Shown: one piece after another, positions 26,163 through 36,081 of the stretch
How positions within the stretch are numbered: the stretch's first letter is position 1
Layout: each line of letters begins with the position of its first letter
NCBI GenBank assembly: GCA_029251405.1
Contig: JAQXDK010000036.1
Span: 1-64,000 of the forward strand
DNA length: 64,000 bases
Reading direction: 5' to 3'
From: Flavobacteriales bacterium
GTDB taxonomy: Bacteria; Bacteroidota; Bacteroidia; Flavobacteriales_D; Parvicellaceae
Notes under the pieces: generated by a model
Databases searched by the model: none
Told to the model about the DNA's origin: nothing
Seen by the model: the letters and a program-made list of their open reading frames with translations, nothing else
Position numbers and translations under genes: made by a program

Positions 26163-27440
26163 ATGGATCTCCCATTAATCCCATTAGCAGAAAGAATAAG
26201 ACCTAAGTCATTTAATGATTTTATTGGTCAAGAACATCTTATTGGAGAAAACGGACCCATCAAAAAGGCAGTGAAAAATGGCGCAATTCCGTCAATGATT
26301 CTCTGGGGACCTCCTGGAGTGGGTAAAACAACATTAGCAGAAATAATAGCAAATGAGTTAGATAGACCTTATTACTCGTTATCGGCAATTAGTTCAGGCG
26401 TAAAAGACATTAGAAATATTATTGACAATGTAAAAAATCAAGGAATTTTCGGAAAAAGAAATGCTTTATTATTTATAGATGAAATTCACAGATTCAGTAA
26501 ATCTCAACAAGATGCACTTCTCTCCGCAGTTGAAAAAGGTATTATTACCTTAATAGGAGCTACAACTGAGAATCCTTCATTTGAGGTAATTCCTGCACTG
26601 CGTTCCAGGTCGCAAGTATTTGTATTAAAAAGCCACAACACTAAAGACCTCTTAAAATTTTTAGAGGTAGCCCTTCAAGATGGGTACATTAAAAAATTAA
26701 ATCCAATTTTAAAAGAAACAAATGCTTTAATTAGAATTTCTGGTGGAGATGCCAGAAAGTTGCTAAATGCCTTTGAGTTAGTCGTTCAAAATTTAGAAAA
26801 AGAAAATCAGCAAATTAATGACGAATTGGTAAAAGATGCTATTCAACAAAATTTAGCCCAATACGATAAAAAAGGGGAAATGCATTACGATATTATTTCA
26901 GCATTTATAAAATCTATAAGAGGAAGTGACCCTAATGCAACCGTTTACTGGCTAGCCAGAATGGTTGAAGGCAACGAAGATCCAAAATTTATAGCCAGAA
27001 GATTAATTATTGCTGCTTCTGAAGACATAGGAATGGCCAATCCAACTGCCCTAATTATGGCCAACAGCTGTTTCGAATCAATTGACAAAATTGGCTGGCC
27101 AGAGTGTAGAATTGTACTTGCTCAATGTGCAATCTACCTTTCGTTATCACCAAAAAGCAATTCGTCTTATTTAGCAATAAATAAAGCACAATCTGTAGTA
27201 AGTGAATTGGGTGATTTAAGTGTTCCTCTTCATCTAAGAAATGCACCATCAACTCTAATGAAAGAATTAAATTATGGGGAAAATTACTCTTACAGTCATG
27301 ACAACGAAAATGACTTACACCTACAAGAATTTATGCCAGAAGAGTTAAAAGGGAATTCATTATACACACCTAAAGAAAATAAAAAAGAAAAAGAATATCG
27401 GTTAAAAATTGAAAAAATTTGGAAAGGGAAGTATTCGTAA
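26163..27440 (+). CDS. rarA: Replication-associated recombination ATPase RarA/MgsA
   Basis: A 425-residue AAA+ clamp-loader-like ATPase acting at stalled forks. Walker A GPPGVGKT is at 49-56, Walker [11 protein letters not shown] near 102-111, sensor 1 [10 protein letters not shown] near 129-138 and sensor 2 [10 protein letters not shown] near 195. The C-terminal tetramerisation domain begins near 235 ([19 protein letters not shown]) and ends with the MgsA tail. The start at 26163 gives [19 protein letters not shown], the usual opening. A near -7 box TATCTTTA is at 26144-26151. Confidence 0.94.
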   Translation: MDLPLIPLAERIRPKSFNDFIGQEHLIGENGPIKKAVKNGAIPSMILWGPPGVGKTTLAEIIANELDRPYYSLSAISSGVKDIRNIIDNVKNQGIFGKRNALLFIDEIHRFSKSQQDALLSAVEKGIITLIGATTENPSFEVIPALRSRSQVFVLKSHNTKDLLKFLEVALQDGYIKKLNPILKETNALIRISGGDARKLLNAFELVVQNLEKENQQINDELVKDAIQQNLAQYDKKGEMHYDIISAFIKSIRGSDPNATVYWLARMVEGNEDPKFIARRLIIAASEDIGMANPTALIMANSCFESIDKIGWPECRIVLAQCAIYLSLSPKSNSSYLAINKAQSVVSELGDLSVPLHLRNAPSTLMKELNYGENYSYSHDNENDLHLQEFMPEELKGNSLYTPKENKKEKEYRLKIEKIWKGKYS

Positions 27441-27480
27441 ATTATAATTTGATCAAATGATAAATAATTAATTTTATAAC

Positions 27481-29046
27481 GTGAAAAATAAATATCTGAT
27501 TTATATATTTTTAATTGTTTTTCTAGGTTGTAAAAAAAGAACTAAAAAAATAAGTTGGAATGGAAATTACATATTACCAGTAAGTACAGATACTGTCAAT
27601 TTGAGCAAGCTAATTGGTTCTGATAATTTATATTTAAGTAACGACGGCACCCACAATATTTACACAAAAAGTGTTGAAGTTTTTAAACTCCAACAAAAAG
27701 ATTTTCTACCAGATTTTAATTTCACTGTAATTGACACCCTTGAAATTCCAAGTTTTATATATGGCGTTCCTTTCCCTCCTGGTTTTGAAATACCAATTTC
27801 TTATAACGAAAGCCAAATACTTGATTTTGGTGATGTAAAACTAAATGAAATAAATTTCAATAATTTAAAATTAAAGTATTCCGTGAAGAGTAATATCAAT
27901 GGTATTATGTATTTAATAATCAATATTCCTACAGCAAAAAATAATATTGGTAATGATTTTACAGATACTTTATTAATTCCAAATACCAATGGTGTTTTAG
28001 ATACTTATGAAGGATCAATATATTTAGATAACTACATATTTGACTTCTCAAATAGTAATTCGACTTTTAATCATCTTGCAACTTCAATTAGATTTGGTTA
28101 TTCAACTGAAAATACTCAAAACACTGTACTTAATAGCAATGATTTCATTTCTATAGATTTGACTTTAGAAGACTTAAATATTAGGTCATTATCTGGATAT
28201 CTAGGTAATAAAGAAATATCAGACACTAGTGAAATAAGAGTTTTATTTACTGATAATCTGTCGTCAAAGATCATTGAAATAGAAGATCCAGAACTGAAAT
28301 TAAGTATCAGTAATGGCATAGGTGTTGATGCTCAAATTAAAATAAACGAAGTAATATTTAACAAAGATGAAGACAAACTACCCTTACAACATCCTACAAT
28401 TGGTCAGACAATTAATTTATCTAGAGCTAATAATTTAGGTGCTAATATTCAGTTTGGATACGCAGAAATTTTATTCACAAATCAGAACTCAAACTTAAAT
28501 GATTTAATAAGTTTTTTTCCAGAGACTGTTGATTTAAATTACGATATAGAAATTAATCCAATGGGTAACCATTCCGCTTATAACGACTTCTACAATGATA
28601 GTCTTTCACTAGTTATTAATTCAGACATTAAAATACCATTAAAATTTAATGTCAATGATTTAAAATTTACTGATACTGTAAGTCTTAGTTTAACAGACCA
28701 AATTCAACCAAATAACGTATTAATTAATATTGATGTAATTAACGAATTCCCTGTTAACTGTTGTTTTACAATAAAGTTTTTAAACGGAGATTCCTTAATT
28801 ATGAATTCAAATTGTGTATCCTCAGCAATTGTTAATGATTATGGGGTTTTTTCAGAAGCAACAACTTCGCAATTACAGATTTATTTAGATAACGAAAAGA
28901 CAGATTTTTTAATAAATGATAAGAAATTTATTTTCGAAATAACATTTAATAGTCCAGACACGATATTAAAAAATCCCATTCTAAATAATCAGAATATTTA
29001 CTATAAAATAGACTTAGAACTAGATACTCAAATCGAAATAAATTGA
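27481..29046 (+). CDS. Large lipoprotein of unknown function
   Basis: A 521-residue protein with a short lipoprotein signal ending at Cys17 (FLGC) and then a KKRTKK cluster. The rest is beta-rich and acidic, with repeated LxIxxxIxIP strands, and resembles a chain of beta-sandwich domains; I recognise no domain. The start is GTG. TAATTTTA (27469-27476) ends four bases before it and TTTG (27448-27451) is 17 bases further up, so the mRNA may be leaderless. The stop codon overlaps the start of the next gene (TTGA), which encodes an outer-membrane barrel. Confidence 0.65.
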   Translation: MKNKYLIYIFLIVFLGCKKRTKKISWNGNYILPVSTDTVNLSKLIGSDNLYLSNDGTHNIYTKSVEVFKLQQKDFLPDFNFTVIDTLEIPSFIYGVPFPPGFEIPISYNESQILDFGDVKLNEINFNNLKLKYSVKSNINGIMYLIINIPTAKNNIGNDFTDTLLIPNTNGVLDTYEGSIYLDNYIFDFSNSNSTFNHLATSIRFGYSTENTQNTVLNSNDFISIDLTLEDLNIRSLSGYLGNKEISDTSEIRVLFTDNLSSKIIEIEDPELKLSISNGIGVDAQIKINEVIFNKDEDKLPLQHPTIGQTINLSRANNLGANIQFGYAEILFTNQNSNLNDLISFFPETVDLNYDIEINPMGNHSAYNDFYNDSLSLVINSDIKIPLKFNVNDLKFTDTVSLSLTDQIQPNNVLINIDVINEFPVNCCFTIKFLNGDSLIMNSNCVSSAIVNDYGVFSEATTSQLQIYLDNEKTDFLINDKKFIFEITFNSPDTILKNPILNNQNIYYKIDLELDTQIEIN

Positions 29047-30218
29047 AAAGTATTGTTATCATAATCTTTACATGGAGCTTTGTTATCGTTAATGCTTCTT
29101 CTGATGATTCATTAAAGCTATTTAGAAAAACGGAAGTTTATGCGAATAGTAATTTTAATATTGGATCTACCCACTTGCCATCAAATTTCTTTAAAAAATT
29201 ATACTACGGAGGACAAATCAACAATAATGATAAAGGGAATTTAGAAGGCATCAATAATATTCAAAGAAGTGGGATGGAGTTAGATATTAATATAGGTACA
29301 AAATTTAAAAACTCTAAAAATGATTATGGATGGTATATCAATTATCAAAGTTTAATAACCGCTGGAGGGAAATACAATCTAGGTTTATTTGATTTAATTT
29401 TCAGAGGAAATACAAATATTGACGAACAACTATTACTAAATACAACTGCTTTTCATTTTAGAAATCATCAACTACTGCATATCGGTAAATTTTTCAAGAG
29501 ATTTAATGCTGGTATTACTTTAGGAAATATTCTAAATGAATCTAACGGAAAATTTGGCGATCAAGATTATTTAAATTTCACCAATCCTTATAAATGGATT
29601 GTTGTTGGTAATCCAGAAATTATTTCGACGGGTAATACGAGTCACTTTTTCAAGAAAAATGGAAGCAGCTTTGGTTTGGATTTTCAAATATCAAATCCAA
29701 TTATTTCAAATAAAGTGAATTTTGATTTTCAAATTAAAAATTTGGGGATTATATACCTACATAATAATATAAAATCTATTAATTATGATACTTCCTTTAT
29801 TTACTCTGGTTTGTCCCTAAACCAAATATCAAACAACGATAGTTCTAATAGTTTATTCAATAACTTTAGTCGTGGAAATAGTCTTGAAAATAAAATATTA
29901 ATAACACCATTTGAAGTGAACACCAATATAAATTTCAGAGTTAACAAAATTGATTTTTATTCAGGATTATATTATAGATTCAATTCTCAATATTTACCTA
30001 AAATATATTTGAGAATTAATTACTTTTTGAGAAATAAATTTCGTCTAGGTGGAGTTTTAAATTATGGAGGATATAATAAGATGCAGCTTGGATTCAATTC
30101 TGCAATTGAACAAAAAAAATGGAGTGCCAACTTAACCATTCAAAACTTAATTGGATTTATACCTTCTTTTGGAAAATCTTTTGGAATCATTTTAAATTTC
30201 TCATGGAAAGTAAGTTAA
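29043..30218 (+). CDS. DUF5723-like outer-membrane beta-barrel protein
   Basis: A 391-residue protein with a signal peptide (about residues 1-18) and then alternating amphipathic strands to a hydrophobic C-terminus. It resembles DUF5723 barrels (FNIGSTHLPSNFF, then an LxxGxxFKRFNAGITLGN stretch), which are related in layout to PorV/PorP-type outer-membrane proteins of the T9SS world; this is a layout judgement. The start is TTG inside the TTGA overlap with the lipoprotein stop. The next gene, encoding a T9SS-sorted protein, overlaps its 3' end by 16 bases. The tight packing suggests the three act together. Confidence 0.65.
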   Translation: MKSIVIIIFTWSFVIVNASSDDSLKLFRKTEVYANSNFNIGSTHLPSNFFKKLYYGGQINNNDKGNLEGINNIQRSGMELDINIGTKFKNSKNDYGWYINYQSLITAGGKYNLGLFDLIFRGNTNIDEQLLLNTTAFHFRNHQLLHIGKFFKRFNAGITLGNILNESNGKFGDQDYLNFTNPYKWIVVGNPEIISTGNTSHFFKKNGSSFGLDFQISNPIISNKVNFDFQIKNLGIIYLHNNIKSINYDTSFIYSGLSLNQISNNDSSNSLFNNFSRGNSLENKILITPFEVNTNINFRVNKIDFYSGLYYRFNSQYLPKIYLRINYFLRNKFRLGGVLNYGGYNKMQLGFNSAIEQKKWSANLTIQNLIGFIPSFGKSFGIILNFSWKVS

Positions 30219-31651
30219 AAAGCATATTTATACTTTTTGTAACCACTATTTTTTGTATAAATACAACAAGCCAGACAACATTTTTTAAATCTTTTGGAGG
30301 AGATTTAAATGAATATGGTGAAGCCGTTATAGCCACTAAGGACAGTGGTTTTTTGGCTATAGGAGCAACAGAAAGTTTTGGAAATGGGCTCACAGATTTT
30401 TATTTAATTAAGTTGGACCATAAGGGTGATTTTCTATGGCATAAAACTTTTGGGGGTTCTGGTATTGACTACGGGAAAGATATTATTGAAACCCCAGATT
30501 CTGGATTTATTGCTTGTGGATATTCTAACAGTAACAGCTTAGATTACGATATACATGTCTTAAAAATTAATAAAAACGGAGAACTTATATGGAATAAAAG
30601 GTATGGTGGAGACGATTGGGATTTTGGAAATAGAATAATTTCTTCTCAAACTGATCCCAATAGCTATTATGTAGTTGGTAAAACGTATAGTTATGGAAAT
30701 AACGGTAATGGTTTCATTTTAAAAATTAATAACCATGGAGACTCACTAATGATGAAAACCTATGGAGGACCAGAAGAAGATGAATTTCAAGATATTAAAC
30801 AAGACCACAAAGGCAATTTGTACTGTATAGGAACTAATGAAAGTCAACATCAAAATCCTCGACTTTGGATATCAAAAATTAATCAACTTGGAGATACTTC
30901 ATGGAATTATTACAGCGATAGTTTATATAGTTCAGGTAAATCGCTAACTATAATCAATGAAAAAATTGTTTTTTGTGGAAGTAAAAAACCTATTCAACCT
31001 ACTAATATTATTCCGCTATCTTATTATTTAGTTGGAGCAGTAGACACTCTCGGGAATGAATTGTTTTATTCCCCTACATTACCTTATGTAAGTCAGCAAA
31101 ACGATGCTTGTGTGCAATTAATTAGAAAACAAAATTCCAATCGTTATTATTTAATATCTAATATTTTCTACAATAATAAAAATAAAGTGTTTTTCACTGA
31201 AATGAGTAATCAATGGGGAATACCTACTAGTTCTAGACTTAACGGCAATCATCAGGACGTGGTAAATGGGATGGATACCCTAATTTATAATAATGGTTTA
31301 GTTGCAATAGGCACTACTCAAGAAACAAATAACGGTTTTACAGATTTTTTTATTTCTAAAACCTTTAACGGTGAATGGGACAGCACATATTCCAACAACC
31401 TTCTGCTTTCTGAAATTAAGATAAAGTTTAAAGAAATTAATATTTACCCCAACCCTACTGAAAGATTCTTAAACATAAATAACATTGAAAAAAAGAGCGA
31501 ACTATTTATTTACGATAACAATGGAAAAATTATATTACAAACTACTTTAAATACCAAAATAATTGACTTAAATGAACTTAAAGATGGCATGTATTGGATA
31601 AATATTAAAAGCCAATCGACTAATTATTTAAAAAAATTAATCAAGCTTTAA
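30203..31651 (+). CDS. Secreted repeat protein with T9SS type A sorting domain
   Basis: A 482-residue protein beginning at the ATG at 30203; an earlier in-frame start would precede the signal peptide (about residues 3-22) and is not credible. The body contains five or six repeats of about 50 residues with the pattern F.K.FGG..NEYG..(I/V)..T.DSGF...G and D.(Y/H)..K(I/L)...G....W.K.(Y/F)GG, a beta-propeller-like fold. The C-terminal ~75 residues carry the T9SS sorting domain (IYPNPTERFLNI...DLNELKDGMYWINIK). It is exported by T9SS and probably surface-attached. Its end overlaps the convergent FkbM gene by 11 bases. Confidence 0.85.
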   Translation: MESKLKSIFILFVTTIFCINTTSQTTFFKSFGGDLNEYGEAVIATKDSGFLAIGATESFGNGLTDFYLIKLDHKGDFLWHKTFGGSGIDYGKDIIETPDSGFIACGYSNSNSLDYDIHVLKINKNGELIWNKRYGGDDWDFGNRIISSQTDPNSYYVVGKTYSYGNNGNGFILKINNHGDSLMMKTYGGPEEDEFQDIKQDHKGNLYCIGTNESQHQNPRLWISKINQLGDTSWNYYSDSLYSSGKSLTIINEKIVFCGSKKPIQPTNIIPLSYYLVGAVDTLGNELFYSPTLPYVSQQNDACVQLIRKQNSNRYYLISNIFYNNKNKVFFTEMSNQWGIPTSSRLNGNHQDVVNGMDTLIYNNGLVAIGTTQETNNGFTDFFISKTFNGEWDSTYSNNLLLSEIKIKFKEINIYPNPTERFLNINNIEKKSELFIYDNNGKIILQTTLNTKIIDLNELKDGMYWINIKSQSTNYLKKLIKL

Positions 31652-32357
31652 ACATCGATAAAAAATAATATTCTTTATTTCTTAAGTATAGATCAACAAA
31701 CTTTTCTTTTGTTAATATGGTAGACTGATTTATAAAACCTTTCAAAGTATAAATATTATAATCTAAAGATTCAAAAAAATCATACAAATCAGATGGGTTA
31801 GTATCGTAGTAGTCGGAAGCTCCCAATCCGTGCTCAAATATAAAAACAGGATGGAATTTATTAATTATGTTTTTGCCCCCCTTAAGAACTCCGTATTCTC
31901 CACCCTCGACATCTATTTTTATTAAATCTACTCGAGATTCATTAATTAACTCGTCGTCTAAAGTTGTGGTTTTAATCTTAATTTTATTTACATTTTCATT
32001 ACCAGGATATGATCTTTTTTTGATACCGCTGTAAGCAGGATTTGAAACTACGTGATGGAATTCTGATTCTCCTATACTATCAGAAAGAGCAAAATTTTTA
32101 ATCTGGCATTTGTTGTCATATTTATTTACTAAATCTGAATATAAGTGTGGAATTGGTTCGTAACCAAAATGGCGACCGTTTGGAGAAAATTTAATAGCCT
32201 GATCCAGCACTTCACCTTTATGACAACCCACATCAATAAATGTGGAATCAGATTCTAAAACAATTTCCATAATCTTAACAGTCTGATTATCGTAACGTAT
32301 ATTATTTGTAATAGGAAGTATTTTTTTAATAAGGCTTTTGATGCTATTTAAACTCAT
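31641..32357 (-). CDS. FkbM-family SAM-dependent methyltransferase
   Basis: A 238-residue methyltransferase. SAM motif I is FIDVGCHKGEVLD (about 36-48), and the FkbM signature is LIKIDVEGGEYGVLKGG (about 145-161) followed by FIFEHG. FkbM enzymes O-methylate sugars or natural products; here a surface polysaccharide or glycan target is plausible. No sugar biosynthesis cluster is next to it. It starts 9 bases downstream of the stop codon of the OmpA-family gene, so it may be at the end of that transcript. Confidence 0.85.
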   Translation of the reverse strand: MSLNSIKSLIKKILPITNNIRYDNQTVKIMEIVLESDSTFIDVGCHKGEVLDQAIKFSPNGRHFGYEPIPHLYSDLVNKYDNKCQIKNFALSDSIGESEFHHVVSNPAYSGIKKRSYPGNENVNKIKIKTTTLDDELINESRVDLIKIDVEGGEYGVLKGGKNIINKFHPVFIFEHGLGASDYYDTNPSDLYDFFESLDYNIYTLKGFINQSTILTKEKFVDLYLRNKEYYFLSMFKA

Positions 32358-32366
32358 AAAATATGG

Positions 32367-34364
32367 TTACTCAATAATAGTTAATTCGGTTCTTCTATTC
32401 TTTGCCTTGTTGTTAACTGTATTATTACTTACAAGTGGTCTGGTTTCTCCGTACCCTTTAAAGGTAAGTCTAGATGTGTTAACTCCGTTATCAATTAACC
32501 AATTCACAACAGCTTTAGCTCTGTTTATAGAAAGTTCTAAATTGGAATCATCGTCTCCATCACTGTCAGTATGACCACTAATTTCAATTTTAATAGTTGG
32601 TGTAATTTCTAAGAGTTTTAATACTTTTTCTAATTCTACAATAGACGAACTCTTTAAATCAGATTTACTTTTTTCAAAGAAAATATTTTCTAAAATAAAG
32701 GTGCCAGCCTTAATTTTTTCTAACTCCACAATTAAAAAACCATCTTTTGAAAGTGTTAAACTGTCCATGAATATATTTTTTGAATAGAACATATACCCTT
32801 CTTTTTCTGCATAAAGTGCGAAATCTTTATTATTTGGTACTGTTATTAAAAACTCACCATTTCCTGTTTTAGACTGCATTTGTGAAATGATTTTTCCACT
32901 TTCTAGATTGGAAAGCTGAAAATTAGCTAATAATGGTATTTTAGTATCAGCATCTATAATCTTTCCTTTCAAATACTTTATGGGCAAAGGCTTGAACTTA
33001 TCTTCAATTTTAAAACTGTACAGATCTAAATTACCGAATCCTCCTTCTCTGTTAGATGAAAAGTAGGCTAAATCTCCCTTTGAAGAAATAAGAATGGAGT
33101 TTTCATCTACAAATGTATTTAGAGGATAACCAAGATTTATAGGATTAGACCAACTTTCGTCTTCTTGCTTTCTAGACATAAAAATATCTAAGCCGCCCAT
33201 TCCTGGATGGCCGTTACTAGCAAAATAAAGTGTTGAACCATCTGGATGTATTTGAACGGATTCCTCTCGATAGGGTGTATTGATGTTGGAAGCCAACTTT
33301 TTTGGTTTTGACCAGTTACCGTCTTTCATTATTGTCGTTACATAAATATCTTGGTTGTCTGGATTTCTTCTTTGTCTGTTGTAAGTTAATCCTCTTATGA
33401 AATATAAAGTTTTACCATCTGATGAAAATGAAGGTTGAGTTTCCCAATGTCTTGTATTTATTTTCGGGCCCAAATTAACTGGTTTTGACCATTGCTTCCC
33501 ATCATTTTGAGAATAAAATAAATCACAACTTCCGTATCCTGTTCTTCCAACTCCATACTGATACAAACCATTGGCATCTTTTTCACCAATTTCACAACCT
33601 ACAAAAATAATATACTGACCATCTGAGCTAAAGGTAGGAGCCCCCTCATTATACTTACTATTAATAACATTACTAATTAACTCACTATTACTCCAATGAT
33701 GATCATCAGTTTTTCTGGAAACAAAAATATCTTCTTGTCTGCCCATTGGGGCTGTAATATCATCTACTCTTCTGGTGAATAGAAGAGTTGAATCATCAGC
33801 AGTCACAGATGGAAAATACTCTGGCAACTCTGTATTTATAGTTTCTCCTAAATTTATTGGCTTAAAATTAACCGGGGTTTTTTTAGATTTTATTGCAAAA
33901 AGACAATTTTGAACCATTCGTTCAATTTTTGGCAAATACCTTTTATCTGCAAGAGGAGATTGTTGGTACTTTTTAGCATTTTTTAAACATTCTTCATACG
34001 ATCCAATTGCCATTTGCATACTGGATAGGTAGTAATATTCAACTAATGGAACAACAGGTGTTATGAGCATCATTTTTTTCCTGTAGGCAATAGCACTTAC
34101 AATGTCTCCACGCTCTACCATAACGTTGGAAAGTAAGCTGTAGACTTCCCAGAATGTAGAATCTTTTTGGATAGATTTTAATAAATTTTCTTCAGCTCCT
34201 AATAAGTTAGGCTTTCCATTAGATGGGTCTATGTCGTTAAAACATATGATTGCTTTTTCATAGAGCTTAATTGCTTTTTTATTTTTAGAAGAATAAAAGG
34301 CACTTTGACTGAAACCTACTGAAACATAAAATATGAATAGAATTATAAACGAAAATCTCAACAT
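32367..34364 (-). CDS. TPR-PD40-CRD-OmpA protein, PorE-like
   Basis: A 665-residue exported protein with a signal peptide at 1-20. A helical TPR segment comes next (about 27-150), then five PD40 beta-propeller repeats (about 175-460), for example SSDGKTLYFIRG and HPDGSTLYFASNGHPGMGGLDIF. A carboxypeptidase-regulatory-like domain follows (about 465-545), then a C-terminal OmpA peptidoglycan-binding domain (ISGHTDSDGD, LSINRAKAVVNWL, NRRTEL). This order and length match PorE of the P. gingivalis T9SS, which tethers the secretion machine to the wall. PorE is a lipoprotein; this protein has no lipobox Cys, so the assignment is to the architecture and not to a proven orthologue. Confidence 0.82.
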   Translation of the reverse strand: MLRFSFIILFIFYVSVGFSQSAFYSSKNKKAIKLYEKAIICFNDIDPSNGKPNLLGAEENLLKSIQKDSTFWEVYSLLSNVMVERGDIVSAIAYRKKMMLITPVVPLVEYYYLSSMQMAIGSYEECLKNAKKYQQSPLADKRYLPKIERMVQNCLFAIKSKKTPVNFKPINLGETINTELPEYFPSVTADDSTLLFTRRVDDITAPMGRQEDIFVSRKTDDHHWSNSELISNVINSKYNEGAPTFSSDGQYIIFVGCEIGEKDANGLYQYGVGRTGYGSCDLFYSQNDGKQWSKPVNLGPKINTRHWETQPSFSSDGKTLYFIRGLTYNRQRRNPDNQDIYVTTIMKDGNWSKPKKLASNINTPYREESVQIHPDGSTLYFASNGHPGMGGLDIFMSRKQEDESWSNPINLGYPLNTFVDENSILISSKGDLAYFSSNREGGFGNLDLYSFKIEDKFKPLPIKYLKGKIIDADTKIPLLANFQLSNLESGKIISQMQSKTGNGEFLITVPNNKDFALYAEKEGYMFYSKNIFMDSLTLSKDGFLIVELEKIKAGTFILENIFFEKSKSDLKSSSIVELEKVLKLLEITPTIKIEISGHTDSDGDDDSNLELSINRAKAVVNWLIDNGVNTSRLTFKGYGETRPLVSNNTVNNKAKNRRTELTIIE

Positions 34365-34366
34365 TC

Positions 34367-34999
34367 TTAAGGGATATTTATAAATTTATGTGTTTGAAGA
34401 GACAATCTCCAATTTGAATTTTCTTTTAAAAAGTCCAATATCATTGGCATATTTTTTTCCATTTTAGACCATTCTGGTTGAACATATAATTGACAATTCT
34501 TATTGGTAATTTTCTTTTCATGCTCTAGAGCCCAAGTTAAATCACTACTGTTGAAAATTACCACCTTTAATTCATCGGCTATTTGATAGATCTGATCAAC
34601 AGGTGGTTTAAATTTTTTTGGGCTAAAACAAATCCAATTTATATTTTCAGGAATAACATTCGTACCTGCTGTTTCTATTGCTGTATAAATATTATTTATT
34701 TGCAAAATTTGCACCAAACCATCAATATTGTGTAAAGAAGGTTCTCCACCAGTAATAACTACAAATTTTGTTTTAAAATTTATTACTTTATTTAAAATTT
34801 GACTTTCAGAAAAATCTGGATGTTTCTGGGTATCCCAACTTTCTTTTACATCGCACCAAACACACCCTACATCGCAGCCAGCTAATCGTACAAATACAGC
34901 AGGCTTGCCCGTGTGAAAGCCTTCACCTTGTAAAGTGTGAAAAAGCTCCATTAATGGTAGTTTTTTAACTTTATTTGGAATTACTTTTTTCGTTAGCAC
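34367..34999 (-). CDS. queE: 7-carboxy-7-deazaguanine synthase
   Basis: A 210-residue radical SAM enzyme of queuosine synthesis (6-carboxytetrahydropterin to CDG). The cluster motif is C42-x3-C46-x2-C49 in AGCDVGCVWCD, the variant spacing used by QueE. LQGEGFHTGKPAVFVRLAG precedes it and VVITGGEPSLH follows. The chosen start gives the usual flavobacterial N-terminus but overlaps the 3' end of the upstream YwqK gene by 29 bases; ATG at 34951 is an alternative that would trim 16 residues. queC, queD and queF are not in the window. Confidence 0.9.
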   Translation of the reverse strand: MLTKKVIPNKVKKLPLMELFHTLQGEGFHTGKPAVFVRLAGCDVGCVWCDVKESWDTQKHPDFSESQILNKVINFKTKFVVITGGEPSLHNIDGLVQILQINNIYTAIETAGTNVIPENINWICFSPKKFKPPVDQIYQIADELKVVIFNSSDLTWALEHEKKITNKNCQLYVQPEWSKMEKNMPMILDFLKENSNWRLSLQTHKFINIP

Positions 35000-36035
35000 T
35001 TTTATTATTTTTACTTTTTTTATCTTTTTTCTTTTCTTTAGCTTTCTGTTTTTTTAATTTTCTTTTTCCTTTTCTTGTTTCACCAGCTTCAATGGATGAT
35101 TTATTTTTAAGCATTTCATTAAACTTGGTTTCTTCTTCTGGGCTTTTCACTACTCCAAATCTGTCAAATTCGAGAATCATCCAAAGTCTATCCTTACTAA
35201 ATAAAACAAAATTAGTTTTATTTCCATTTTCTAAATAGTGTTCCCATTTACCATCTTTTAATCCGTCTTTCCAAGTACCTATTTTTTTTAATTGTCCATT
35301 TGGAAAATAATATTCCCATTTTCCTTTTTCAGTTCCGTTATCCCAATGTTTTTCAAAAGCCAACTTTCCATTTTCATGATAATAAAATTCATCTCCATTA
35401 ATAATCCCGTTCTTAAAAAATTTAGACATTTTAGGGATACTATCATCATAATAGGTTGTGTAAGCTCCATTGAATTCTCCTTCTTTATAATTTATAATTT
35501 TCTTTGGTTTCCCAGACTCATAATAATAGGTTTGTTTCCCATCTAAAATACTGTTTTTATAATTCAAGCTTTTAGAAGGTTTTCCAGTTTCATAAAAATA
35601 AAGCCATTCACCTTCCATCTCACCCATTTCATAAGTATTTCCCCAAGCAACTTGTCCATTTTCATACCAATAACCCCAAGTCCCATTTTCTATGCCCTCT
35701 ACATATATAGATTTCACTTTGACATTACCATTTTTATAATAGGTAAAACATTCGCCATTTTCTTTGCCTAATATAAAATTTGTCTTTCTTTCTAATTTTC
35801 TATTGTCATAATAAGCTACACATGTTCCTGTATAAGGTTTACCAGATTTTTTATGATAAACTACTGAACTTCCTTGGTACCATTCTAAGTCTTTATTACA
35901 ATCTAGCGCCTTTCTTTTGGAAACATAACCTAAATCATCCACAGTTTTAGCTCCTTTTATAGTGAATTTAGGTTCACTTTGAGAGCGAACAAATATTGTT
36001 GAAATGAGATAAAGAAAAAAGAATAAAAACTTCAT
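34971..36035 (-). CDS. Exported YwqK/MORN-2 repeat protein with Lys-rich tail
   Basis: A 354-residue protein with a signal peptide (about 1-18). About nine YwqK repeats of ~23 residues run through residues 45-275, each of the form (Y/F)Y.(N/S)GK.....Y..G...G.(W/Y). A highly basic Lys/Ser/Asn tail covers the last 45 residues. There is no toxin partner, so the common antitoxin label is not supported. The repeats probably make a long beta-solenoid; role unknown. It is divergent from mnmE. TAATTTTA on the minus strand (36047-36040) ends four bases before the ATG. Confidence 0.78.
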   Translation of the reverse strand: MKFLFFFLYLISTIFVRSQSEPKFTIKGAKTVDDLGYVSKRKALDCNKDLEWYQGSSVVYHKKSGKPYTGTCVAYYDNRKLERKTNFILGKENGECFTYYKNGNVKVKSIYVEGIENGTWGYWYENGQVAWGNTYEMGEMEGEWLYFYETGKPSKSLNYKNSILDGKQTYYYESGKPKKIINYKEGEFNGAYTTYYDDSIPKMSKFFKNGIINGDEFYYHENGKLAFEKHWDNGTEKGKWEYYFPNGQLKKIGTWKDGLKDGKWEHYLENGNKTNFVLFSKDRLWMILEFDRFGVVKSPEEETKFNEMLKNKSSIEAGETRKGKRKLKKQKAKEKKKDKKSKNNKSANEKSNSK

Positions 36036-36039
36036 ATCC

Positions 36040-36047
36040 TAAAATTA
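36040..36047 (-). promoter_or_regulatory. Possible -7 element TAATTTTA of the YwqK-repeat gene
   Basis: One mismatch to TAnnTTTG, ending four bases before the start codon at 36035, the same geometry as the exact boxes at mnmE, the nitroreductase and panD. AT-rich and inexact, so weak on its own. Confidence 0.3.
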
Positions 36048-36081
36048 GCAGTTTAACTATTAAATACGATAAAAAGCAACA

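Noticed and set aside
30119-30202. N-terminal extension of the T9SS cargo gene
   Set aside because: The extension lies inside the barrel gene and would bury the signal peptide; the start at 30203 is better.
34975-35238. 87-residue plus-strand hydrophobic frame
   Set aside because: Antisense shadow of the Lys-rich tail of the YwqK protein, which reads as Phe/Leu on the other strand.
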